Assembly: GCA_951230915.1 (NCBI GenBank) | Contig: OX579633.1 | Location: forward strand, 52,218,029-52,282,028 | DNA from: Antitrichia curtipendula | Taxonomy: Eukaryota; Streptophyta; Bryopsida; Hypnales; Leucodontaceae | Reading direction: 5' to 3' | DNA length: 64,000 nucleotides | Shown here: positions 42,290 through 53,092 of the stretch, one piece after another | How positions within the stretch are numbered: position 1 is the stretch's first letter | How the letters are laid out: each line of letters starts with the position of its first letter | Made by a program: the position numbers and the translations under genes | Notes under the pieces: generated by a model | Database searches by the model: none | What the model was told of the DNA's origin: nothing | Seen by the model: only the letters and a program-made list of their open reading frames with translations

Positions 42290-43291
42290 AGTGGGTAAGG
42301 TGAAGGCACCCATAACCAGTCATATAAGCAAGTCTAGGACATGATTTGGTTTGGGGAAGTGCAAGGCAAAGCAAATATTTTCACATCACATTGACAAAAA
42401 TGACGGGGATTGCAAAAAAAATTAGAGATTTTATCGCTTGATCTGAAATTACTATGAATTTTGGGAAGCAAATAGTGCGCTAGACCCATAGTCAATATCT
42501 AGACTATTTACCCCCCAAACCGCTACTTTTTGCTTTTGTGCCTATTTACTATTATTACATTGGTCAAATTTTCATTGATTCTCTTGTTGGAACTTGAAAG
42601 GAGGTTCCAACGCAACAAAGAATTATGATGTTTGGAAACCGTATGCAAAAGTTAGGAAGGAATAAAGTTTGATTCTAAAACAATTTTTTCTATATACTTA
42701 GGTACATAATTGATTTTGTAGATGTAAACAATACAAGATTTCATTTTGGTATAACTTTGGATTACATTTATTATTTACTAACACAAATCTTAATACGAAA
42801 TGCAAACATTTGAAGTTATAAAAATAGAGCTTCTTCAAACCTTGTTGGACAGGGTCAACAAAGTTTAATTCCTAGAGTGAGATTTATGTACTTTGCATGG
42901 TTATTTTTTTTATAATTGCATCCTAAATCATGCTAGTTACATACTTATCAAATTTAAGAACTTGGGGAATTTTGTAAATATTGCCCAAAGCTACCCAAAC
43001 TGCTTAAATGTTTTTGGATGACATAAATTTTGATCTAGGCACGCCCTAAGGTACACAACCAAGAGAGTATGTATTTATACTGTGTAAAATTTTTTTGTGA
43101 ATGTTTGACCAAAATTGACTTCAAGCACAATTATCCACGATTTCTTGTGAGACTTAAATATTCATTTGGTCATTTAGGGATAATACTTCAAAGTAAATCC
43201 CTAAAGTCCACTTACTACATCCATGTCGAATGCCATGTCATTTTTTGGACTTACGTATATTGCATAGGTTGTTTATCAAATTAAATGTTGC
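42290..43291. other. Spacer with one arm-like copy of the 57.7-kb fold-back repeat
   Basis: About 42510-42730 (CCAAACCGCTACTTTTTGC, GAAAGGAGGTTCCAACGCA, TATGCAAAAGTTAGGAAGG) matches the arms of the fold-back element 57743-58299. No gene is recognised. Confidence 0.55.
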
Positions 43292-43295
43292 TTAA

Positions 43296-43640
43296 CCCCT
43301 AAAGTCTTAAAGTCCCCTCGAGGGATTTATGGGATTTGAGGTAGGCTCCTGTAACCTCAGTTTGTAACATGATTTTTTGGAACTTTTTTGAAGATAGGAA
43401 ATCACATTAAATTTTGGAAAATATAGTTTTTATTTCAATTAGTACTTGGGAGCAAAAGTTATGCCACCCTAAGTCCAAAAAAAAATCATTTAACAACACA
43501 AAAAAATCACAAAAATTATTTTTATTTATTTATTTTAAGAAATTTCAAAGAATATATTTTTGTCTATATATAAAGTGTTGATTCATTCCATTTGGATTGG
43601 TGATGCAAAAGCTATAATTTTTTTTGTTTTACAAGCATTC
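43296..43640 (+). mobile_element. TTAA element, family 2, left portion
   Basis: Starts CCCCTAAAGTCTTAAAGTCCCCTCGAGGGA after TTAA (43292-43295) and follows family 2 (GTAGGCTCCTGTAACCTCAG, CTTGGGAGCAAAAGTTATGCC) until about 43640, then diverges. A family-2-like right half may be the segment 45660-45920. Confidence 0.6.
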
Positions 43641-45935
43641 ATTGCATTATTTATTAAGTAATGACTTTTATAGAGATTTTTAGTAAGAATTTATTAGAAA
43701 TATATGTACAGTACATGCTTTGCTCAATCTTTACTATATTACTTATCTATATTTATTTAGACAAACACATGACATCAACATCAACATTGTCTACAATATT
43801 ATAACATCAACAATTGATCCATAGGTGATTGTAAGAAACACTTGTTTTGTATGTCAGTTTTTGTATAAAATTGAAATGAAGTTACATGTAGTAGTTGCAA
43901 GCACTGAATAAATTTTTTCATTTAAAAAAAAAATCAATTTGCTATTTTTATATATACTGCAATTGGATGACTATTTTTGCCATTTGGAGGAGTTTAGTAC
44001 TTTTGGAGGATCCAAAAATACAAATTTAAAGCCAAAATTGGAATACCATGATTTCTACTAAAGTTACAGAAACTAAGAAAGAGATTTTTTTTCAAATAAT
44101 AAATTATCTACCTTCTATATATACTCAAGGTACACTACGTTTACGGAAGTGCATAAAATACAATTTTTTTTTTCCAAAGATGCAAATGATTGAAAAGGAG
44201 CTCCTTCAAATTAAGAAAAATGGTCAGTTTTTATTTTATATTTTAAAATATTTTAAATATTTTAAGAAAATCAAAATATTAAAGGATTTTTTTTCTTGGT
44301 ATTTTCTATAGTTCTCTTTAGTGCATAGTTTTTAGAGATAAATTTTCCTAGGCTTTAATTTTTATAAACATATTACTTTGAATGTTTTACAAATTATCAA
44401 TTTTTTTAATTAAATTTTTTAATTCCAAAAGCCATAGTTTTACTGAAATAGGCCATATTTAGTCAAAAACAATAAGTGTTTTCCTACCATGACCCATTTA
44501 CATTGTATTCTATAGTTTGTCAATTACTTTCATCTACAATAAGGTGACATGGTTCATTACAAGATGATGTGGTTAATAATTCCATCTCTTATCTATTTAT
44601 TGACTTCTACGCATTTTGCATGTATTCACAAGTCACATGCAGTATCAAAGAAAAAACGCAACAATTGTATTCACAATAGAACTTTAGACTCCATTTAAGC
44701 ATTGTAAATAATCATTTTTTCAAATTGTGAACAACTCAGGAAATGTGGAAAATCAAGTTAACTTTCACATTAACAAAATTGTTTGTGGTCTAAAGTCTCT
44801 AATAGGAATTTATGGACAAGTGAAGAGACATCATATGAAAATGTCCTTCTATAACTTCCTTTGAACTTTGGGCATAACTTTTGATATGGAGACTCCAAAT
44901 CACAAATAGATTTTTGGAGCTAAAATTTAACTTTATTTCACACATTTTACTAGTTAATCAAGTTTTGAAAAAATTATTATACTATGCTTAAAATGAGATC
45001 TGAAGTGAAGGTATGAAAACAATTAGTGTATTTGATTTGACTATGAGTAGTTGATCTCTTTCATGTCCTAGTTTATGTATCCTAGATGAATTGTTGTAAC
45101 TCTTACATCCCTCACTTATATAAAGCACTTGCCATCTCTCCTAAAGTCAAACATTTAGTGGCTTGTGAAGTACGTGTGAGATACACATGGACAAAGTGAC
45201 TGGCCAATTTCTATATTAATTCAATTGATGTTTAAAATTTAGTAAATAAAACATTGGATATCAAATCCACTTTTCTTGCTTATAATAATTTTACAACCAG
45301 CATGTGTCTAATTTGCTAGTTGCCAACGATAGTCATTTAGTGATTGAGATTCAACTAATCTATAAGGCTGTAAATTCCTCAGTTTTTGGACTATGGGAAC
45401 TTGGCCATAACAACAATTTGATGTGGTTGAACAACTATCACATTAGATAATAATAATTATATAAAAATTATTATTATTTGAATTAATAATAATAATAATA
45501 TTTTTATTTTTATTTTTCATTTTGGCCAATACTAGTTGGTTTACAACATAAGGAGCAGGCCTAAAACGGCCCTCTAATGTCCCCAAACTACATCTGATGA
45601 TTGCATTCAGTTAAAGAAGGAAAACTTTTATTTTGTGTTTTTTATAAATAAAAAATATCTCCTTGAAGTCACGAGGTCCAAGAAAAAAGACCATTGTTTT
45701 TTCAAAATGTGAAATTTAATTACAAATATCTCAAATCTATATGATCAAATTCTTTGAAAATTAGAGGGTTTTACTAAGTTGATAGTATTTAACAAGATTC
45801 TATAGTCAAATCTTTAAAAAATGATTATAAGGAACATTTTTTTATTGATATTTAGAAACAATAATTTAGAGGTGATTTTGCCCCCCTTGGGTCTTAGGTC
45901 TTAAGGCATTAAGTTTAAATTTTTTATTAAGTTTC
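43641..45935. other. AT-rich spacer, no recognised gene
   Basis: The 87-codon frame 44048-44311 is low-complexity Lys/Phe/Ile sequence. An ATT/AAT trinucleotide tract occurs near 45445-45500. Nothing else stands out. Confidence 0.45.
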
Positions 45936-45939
45936 TTAA

Positions 45940-46584
45940 CCCCTCAATGCTTGAGGCCTTTTCGAGTTTTCAGAAATTTGCTCTAAATTGAACAAAAAGA
46001 CAACATTCTTATAAGTTGGACCAATTTTTTTTTAATTGTAACCGTACAAATTCAAACTAGACATGTCAGAGATCACGTAGGAAACTAAAAACACAATAAT
46101 ATCACTTATGGATTGAAAGATTATAATGTTTCATCATAAGGGTGTTAAATTGCAAAAGTGATTGGAAGTCTTTCAATCCTCTTTTCACATGTCAAAACTA
46201 AAAAGTTGGTCACCAAAATAATATGTGAATTAAGAGCCTAACATGCATAACCCCAATCAATTTATGGCTTTTAAAATTCTACTCTACATTTTTTTAAATG
46301 AATTTCCAATGTGATTCTTTCTCTAAAATCTAGTGTATTTGAGGCTCATTTCCAAGAGCCCTCAACACTACAAAAAGCTAAGATTGCAATGGACACCCTT
46401 GCACAAAATCTTGAATAGAAAATTCATAATCAACCATTTTCAAAATCGGATTTTTGATACTAAAACTAGACTTCAAAAATAACTATTCAAAAATACAAAT
46501 TATTAAAAATGGCAACTTGTTTAGGTTTTATTTAACTTCAAAGATTCTTTGACACCATAATTTGGTGCCTTGGGCATTTAGGGG
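45940..46584 (-). mobile_element. TTAA-flanked element, family 3 (copy 2, inverted)
   Basis: 645 bp, with ends CCCCTCAATGCTTGAGGCC and GTGCCTTGGGCATTTAGGGG, flanked by TTAA 45936-45939 and 46585-46588. It is the inverted relative of 6081-6726. The right TTAA is shared with the next element. Confidence 0.85.
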
Positions 46585-46588
46585 TTAA

Positions 46589-47525
46589 CCCCTAAAGGAC
46601 CAAACACCGTTTTTTGACAACATAGCGATTTTGGGCAACTCACTATGACCGGAATTTTTCTTTTTTTTTCTTTGAAATTTTCACATAAGATGTGCCCAAG
46701 GAGTAGATTTAAGGTCCAACAATTTTCGTAACTTTTGACTACATGGTTAAAAAGTTATTGCATGATATGTCATTTTCATTGTTCGGCGGGCAGCCCGGGC
46801 AGCAAAAAAACAATCTTTAAAAATCACTTTTAAAAAAAACTAAAATTTGAAATTGGTTCTTTAGATTTATATGTACGTGGGAGGCTTTGAATCATTCCAT
46901 TCCGATCAATGAGTCAAAAGTTATAAGGATTCTTAATTTGAGGGTAGTTATGGAATCTCTACTCTAAAATAAACTTTGAAGTACCTTTATTTAATTCGAT
47001 TTTCAATATTTTTGAAAAAAAATAAAAACATTGGGTGTAGATTGTTTATTACAACATTACAATCGTTGGGATTGGCATTTTTCAATTTCATAAATAAATT
47101 CTTGACAATTTAGTGCTTTGAATCATTCTCTACCTCTTCCTACTTACTATTTTTTTCCTATATGTTGTACAATTCCAAATGATCTGAAATTTTTCAAGCA
47201 TGTAGCCAACTTGCCTTGAAGAATAAATCCAAAGAGTAACCATCATTTTGGACATTTTTTCATACAAATGTGACCTTGTGGAGGGCAGCTGCCCGTTTTT
47301 TTGCAGGGACAAAAAAAGGATTTTTGTCAATTCAAACGCTATTATCTTGCAATCCACTTGGTGGAAAATTCTGAAATTTTTTCCACATCTTCTTAAACAA
47401 GTTTACTACAAGATCCTACGGCTACAAGTGTCCAAAAATGTTTTTTTTCTAAAATTTGGCACTAGTATTAGAAATGGCAGTTCCGGAGCGGTTTTGGTGA
47501 AAACATAGTCAAAAAGCTTTAGGGG
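46589..47525 (+). mobile_element. TTAA element, family 1 (copy 4)
   Basis: 937 bp, starting CCCCTAAAGGACCAAACACC and ending AAAGCTTTAGGGG, between TTAA 46585-46588 and 47526-47529. It is an uninterrupted family-1 copy that can serve as reference for the others. It contains GGCGGGCAGCCCGGGCAGC near 46785-46805, absent or altered in other copies. No transposase frame. Confidence 0.9.
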
Positions 47526-47814
47526 TTAATGTAAAAGGAATACCAACATTACAGACATCATAGTTTCTGTAAGCCCAACACTCACCGACACCAAAACTCT
47601 TAATATAATGCAAACTACTACATGAATGACTCATTTAAACCAATAGAACCATTTGAGGAGGAGACAGGCTATGACAAAGCCAAAGCATGTCTAAGAGAAT
47701 CCTAGCCCTTCAAAATACTTACTATCAACCATCCAAAATGTTTTTGTTTCTCTTAAGTGCATAAGAAAAAGCCAAAAAATAGAACACACCAACATTGCAC
47801 AACATTGCATAATC

Positions 47815-48697
47815 TGTACAGTTGGGTACTGAAAGTGTACAAACTCCGGTTTGGAGCCATTCAATTTTTTTTTACAATGTGCATTATAATTGATATAGAT
47901 ATTTTTAAACATAATTATTGTTGCATCTTTATGCAATCCCGATCAATCGTAGCCAAATTTTAGTTTAAGAAAATCAAAATTCCATTTTTGGTGAATTGTT
48001 TCATTTAAAATTTGTGATTTTACATTATCATTGATGAAAATCATTGGTGATGAATTTTTAAATTTTAATTGCATAGATTTGTAAGAAACATTTATATGCA
48101 CATCTTTCCTTCAACAAGCATCTCCCCCAAAGCTTCAAAATTCCATCAATAGAGATTTTAATGTTGGAGTGATCCTATCCAAATTTTGTAAAATAGATAT
48201 TTCTTTATTGTAATTAGATTTTTCTATTTGCACTTCATGTAGTAACTAATTTTGTACATTTAAGCATGATGATACAATTACTTTGCCAAAATCAAGTTAA
48301 AATATAGAGATATCCATTTCTTCAAAGTTTGGTCATAGGACACTTTTCATTGAACTCTTCATTGGTCATCTTTTTGTTACTCGAGGGGATGTTTTTTTAA
48401 TATGAAAGATGTGCATATGGATGTTCCTTACATATCCATGCAATTGAATTAAAAAAAATTCACCATCAATTGTATTCAATAAAATATCATGTAAAATCAC
48501 AAAAATTGACTTTAAAAATTCACTAAAAATGAAATTTTGCTTTTTTGAAACTGATATTTGATAAGCTTGATTGGGATTGGGCAAGAATCAAGTGATAATT
48601 ATGAAAGACAATAAAACTCAATTCTATTCTATATCATGTATAAATTTTTGAATCGCTCCAAAACGCAGTTTGTAAGCTTTCAGTACCCGACTGTACA
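47815..48697. mobile_element. Large fold-back element (arms of about 295 bp)
   Basis: Left arm 47815-48108 and right arm about 48403-48697 are imperfect reverse complements: TGTACAGTTGGGTACTGAAAG, TTTGTGATTTTACAT, GAATTTTTAAATTTTAATTGCAT and ATATGCACATCTTTC all have counterparts in inverted order. The loop is about 295 bp. No coding region. Unrelated in sequence to the 5.0-kb fold-back. Confidence 0.8.
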
Positions 48698-48778
48698 ACT
48701 CTACAAGAAACTCTATCCTTTTCTTGCAGCAAATGTACAAGAGACTTTGTAACTTATTTCATAATTAACCCCTAAAGG

Positions 48779-49700
48779 CCCATTTGTCCCCTTGGAGGAC
48801 AATTTGGGTCCGGGTAGGTTCCTGTGACCTCAATTTGTAGAGAATTCTTTTGGGATTTTTTGAGGTTGTGTGGTTCTTCAAGAGCTTTGTGGATGTATAA
48901 TTTTTATTTCAAATGGTGCCTGGGAGAAAAAATTATGCCAAAAATAGAGTTCAGAGGGCAATACAAAAAATCACAAAAAGTCAAAATAAATTTCTTAAAT
49001 ATTTGTTTCAAAATCTATATCTTTTTCAAAATCTATATCTTTTTGTGTACATTTGAAGCTTTGATTCATTCTATTTGGACTAATAATGAAAAAGTTATGG
49101 ACAATCTTAGTTTTTCGGGCAATCTAAGCATCTTCTTAAAAAAATAACTTTTAGGATTCATTTTTGAATGCAATTCTTACAATTTTCAGAAAAAAATTAT
49201 TGGACAAGGTTGAATTTGCTTGCTAGAACAATCTCACCGTTGGGATTATGGTATTTCAATTTTGTCTTAGAGCTATTAACGATTTAGTTATTCCTTCAAT
49301 CTTGAACCTACTTCTACTTAACAATTTTTTAATGAGTGAAAATTTAGTGTTTTTTTCTTGAATTTTTTTTCCTAGATTCTCAACTGAAGTATTCAACATA
49401 TAAACTTAGAAAATCAAAATCAGCAATACAAAAAATTTAAGTTAAATAGGTTCAAAGCTCAAAAATCTAGTCAAGCAAGGTGCAAAAAAACTTGTTTTCT
49501 TCACTTTGAATGCAAATATCTTGCAATCTATTTGGTCAAAGTTTCTGAAATTTCTTGCATACATTCTCATACTAGTCTAGTATAAGATCCTACGGTTAGA
49601 TATGCAAAAAATAACAATTTTTATAGTTTTTTGCTCTTTGCAATAGAAGTGGTAGTTTTGAGTGTGTTTTGATGGAGAAAAGGCCTCGGGGCTTTAGGGG
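48779..49700 (+). mobile_element. TTAA element, family 2 (922 bp)
   Basis: Starts CCCCTAAAGGCCCATTTGTCC and ends GGCCTCGGGGCTTTAGGGG, with TTAA at 48775-48778 and 49701-49704. An uninterrupted family-2 copy. The first and last bases form an imperfect inverted repeat, CCCCTAAAG-CC. Confidence 0.88.
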
Positions 49701-49704
49701 TTAA

Positions 49705-51300
49705 TATAACTTTCTCACTTAGCTGGTAAGTGTATCAATGCAATGCCACCTCCCTTTGGTGCAGACCCAATAGGAAGGATTAATACAATGAGTTCAATCA
49801 AGAGACCATCACTGCTAGAGAAACCTCACTTATGCTTAGAATGCAAGCTACATGTCAGACGTTCTGCTCGGTCCACCAAAGCATTCACAATAAATGTATT
49901 CCTATGAACCCAATCATTTCGAGACAACCAAAGATAAGTTACTGAAAAACACAATCTTCTAAAATGATCGGTATATGAGGAAGCTCCTCAAGGTTTCAGA
50001 CCATGGACGACATGCATTCACAACAATCATATAAGATACACGAAATGCAATTTGAAGTTGAATTTAAAATACAAGCTTGATATTATTACTTGGTCACAGC
50101 AGCGAGCAGCTAGTTTGCAAGGGATGGCTGCACAGAAAAATAAGAAAGACCTAAATTCAGTTCAGAGAGAACTTCAAGTAGAAGAACAGAGAGCTCTCAA
50201 CGTGCTATTCTCGGTAAATAATAGCACTTGAGATCTGTCAGTTGCAGCATAACATCCGCACCACAAAACAAAATGGACAAAGCATCAAGAATCCACGTAA
50301 ACACATACAGCTGCTGCCACGAGGACGTAAAAATGATTGAGAACTACCGTAAATGGCGTCAAGTCGCAGTGACATACACTTCCGTAGTTCACCATCTGCA
50401 GTGGACCTGTAACAGCCTCGGTACAAATCTCAAAACCACGCAAGTTGCGAATAGAAAATCAGCAATCCAATCAAAGTGCAGGCCCCTACGGATACAGAAT
50501 GAAACAATTAGATTCGTATTGAAACGAAGTCCTAACCTGACAACGAATCACCGACGTGTGCGGGTACGAATACACGATTAGGGTTTCGGATGCAACGACT
50601 CGAAATTGCTTACGTACATCGTGTGCCAGCATTCCACAGAGCGTTCGTTAATGCCAACTGCAACAGGTCCTGGGTGCGGTGTACATCTGTTGTCCACTCA
50701 AATTTGAAAAAAGTTTGAAAAGGAATTAAAATTAAAACTGAATGGCGTCCTTCGGTAGAGCCGAAACGACTTACCGTACCTGGAATGCGGCAGTGCGGCA
50801 CTATTCCTTCGACCTCCGACCAGGAATGCCAGCCAGAATGATGTCAAGCACGCGTCGCCGCGGTAAGCAGCTCCCAAGTCTCACACACTCCCAAGTCCCA
50901 ACGATACAAAATTAGGGTACGGGAAGAAACCACCCAATTCCTGCAAGCGCCACACGCACAGTGCCAGTCCACCCACAAGCCGGTGCCGTGTTTAGAAACT
51001 CGCAACTATTGCACAATCACTGCCCTTGTCTCGCGCTCCTGTTCACTGCAATCACATGGGCGAAGCCTGATCAACATCACCCCCCTGTGCAGAATCTGGG
51101 CAAACAATCCAATTAAAAACAACAAGTGCCCTTAAAACAGCTGCCCCAGAGATGGAGTGTGACACGTGAAGAGCGCATCGTCGCTCGCGCACAAGGCTGG
51201 ACTGCTGGAGGGGGGAGGGGGCGGGGCGCCGCCGTGCGGCACTCGGCGGCCTCTTGACGCGGACGGGCGGTAAGGTAATGCTACCTAGGGCCAGTTGCTT
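49705..51300 (-). other. GC-rich island, possible spliced transcript, no protein identified
   Basis: From about 50.1 to 51.3 kb the DNA is much richer in GC and CpG than its surroundings. On the minus strand there are good splice signals: GTACGGTAAGTC at about 50783, an acceptor CCTGTTGCAG at about 50666 and donor GTACGTAAGC at about 50618. AAACCCTAATCG near 50580 is typical of plant 5' leaders. No frame on either strand resembles a known protein (117 codons at 50228-50581 is the longest). It could be a 5' leader whose gene was cut off by repeats, a non-coding transcript, or a promoter remnant. Confidence 0.35.
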
Positions 51301-52110
51301 TCACTTTCAAGGGCTTCCCTTGTTTCAAGGGCATAAGCTTAGAAGACCTTTCTTTGCGGAGCAGACAACTCAAGGTGGGTCTCAGGCCATGGGTGTTTTT
51401 TGGTTTTTAAATAAAAAATTTAATCTTTAATCTTTAATCTTTAATTTTTGTTTTTTGTTTTGTTTTTTCTGGGTACAGTACCATCCTTTCAAGGAGAGTT
51501 GACTTGCTTGCATCCATCAATTGGTGGAGATGGGAAATTAGTTGTTGTTGGACTAAAGTTGACAATTCACTTTCATTTGATGGATGGTGCACAGGAATTA
51601 ACGTACCTCCGGCGATCCTCGAAAGTTGAAAATGAAGTTTGATGGAATTATTCAGTTACCTGCGGTGGATTTGAGATGGGAGCAAGCAATGGTTGGAATG
51701 CCACAAGCCCATGTGATTGATGGGTTTTAATTGGTTTCGGGGGAGGGACGCAATGATCAGTTTATGGGCGGCGGGACTTGGCCCGGGGATGGTGACGGTA
51801 AATTTCCAGACTTTGACTAGTCTGTATTTGTTGAATGAGCAATCATTGTTGTGTTGCTATAGAAAATATTGTACAACTTTGCAAAGGGAATGAATATTAG
51901 TGAAATCTTCATTATGATAGATTCATAGCTTGTTTTTTTTTACTATATTATGGTATCATATTTGTTTTGTTTGTTACGATGAGATCTTTGGAATTGAGCA
52001 TCCCTTGGTTGCATTCTTTGTACCCTTGGAAAGCTCTCTTCGAGGAGGGGTGTACCAATTTTGTTTTATAGTGTTCCAACGCATGATAGAAAAGATATTG
52101 AATTTTGAAA
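51301..52110. other. Spacer with possible gene fragment and dispersed repeat
   Basis: TCTTTAA triplets at about 51420-51450 precede an open stretch (51448-51642) that looks mildly coding-like but matches nothing I know. The end, about 51955-52110, is a copy of the repeat also found at 14816-14970. Confidence 0.4.
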
Positions 52111-52117
52111 TTTTTAA

Positions 52118-53088
52118 CCCCTGAAGGACCAAGCTACGTTTTGGAACAACATAGAAATTTCGGGTAGGTACGTGTGACTAAAGATTTCCATGTTTTTGGC
52201 CCAAATTTTAATAGAATGTGTAGACAAGGAATATCTTTCATCAGTTTCATGTGCACTAAATTTTAGGACATTTGAAAATATAAGTAAAAAGTTATGGCCT
52301 AATATGTGGTTTGTTTCTCAACTCAGGCAATCCGGGCAGATCTGAAAAAATCACTTAAAAAAAAAGCAAAATTATTTTTTTAAACTTATATATCATATAA
52401 AGCTTTGAATCATTTCCATTTTGATCAATGAGTCAAAAGTTATGAGGTGTTTTAGTCTGCGGGTAGTTATGGATTCTCTACTGTAGATTGTTTATTACAA
52501 CATTGCAAGCATTGGAATTGAAAATTTTCAATTCCATAAATAAATTGTTAACAATTTTATATTTTGAACCATTCTCTACATCTTTCTATTTTTATTATTT
52601 TTTTCCTATATGTTGTACAACTCCAAACGATTTGAAAATTTTCAAGCATCACTACAAGAAAATGGGGGTATAAATGACTTGTTCACAATGATTGCACCGA
52701 CAACAATGATTGCAAAATGATTATTTTGCAAATCATTTATACCCCCATTTTCTTGTAGTGCATGTAGCCAAATTGCCTTGAAGAATGAATCCAAAGAAAC
52801 ACTACCATTTGGGACATTTTTAATACAAATGTGACCTTGTGAAGTGCAGCTGCCCGTTTTTTTGCAAGGACCAAAAAAAAGATTTTTGTCACTTCAAATG
52901 CTAATATCTTGCAATCTACACAGTGAAAATTTCTGAAACTTTTTCCACATCTTTTCAATCTAGAGTACTATAAGATCCCAGAGTTACATGTGTCCAAAAA
53001 TGATATTCTTCAAAAAATTGATACTTGTACTAAATATGACAGTTTTTGAATGTTTTTGGTGATAACATAGTCAAAGAACTTTAGGGGT
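52118..53088 (+). mobile_element. TTAA element, family 1 (copy 5), host of a CACTA miniature
   Basis: It starts CCCCTGAAGGACCAAGC after TTAA (52114-52117) and ends AACTTTAGGGGT before TTAA (53089-53092). It is 971 bp including a 111-bp insert at 52650-52760 with its 3-bp duplication. Without the insert it has the usual family-1 order. Confidence 0.85.
52650..52760. mobile_element. 111-bp CACTA (En/Spm-type) miniature element
   Basis: The first 28 bases, CACTACAAGAAAATGGGGGT..., are the perfect reverse complement of the last 28. CACTACAAGAAAA is the classic plant CACTA terminus. CAT flanks it on both sides (52647-52649 and 52761-52763), the 3-bp duplication expected for this superfamily. The family-1 copies elsewhere read AAGCATGTAGCC without the insert. 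Confidence 0.95.
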
Positions 53089-53092
53089 TTAA

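Noticed and set aside
51448..51642. 64-codon frame with mildly coding-like sequence
   Set aside because: Short, no recognised domain, no supporting splice context. Mentioned only as a possible fragment.
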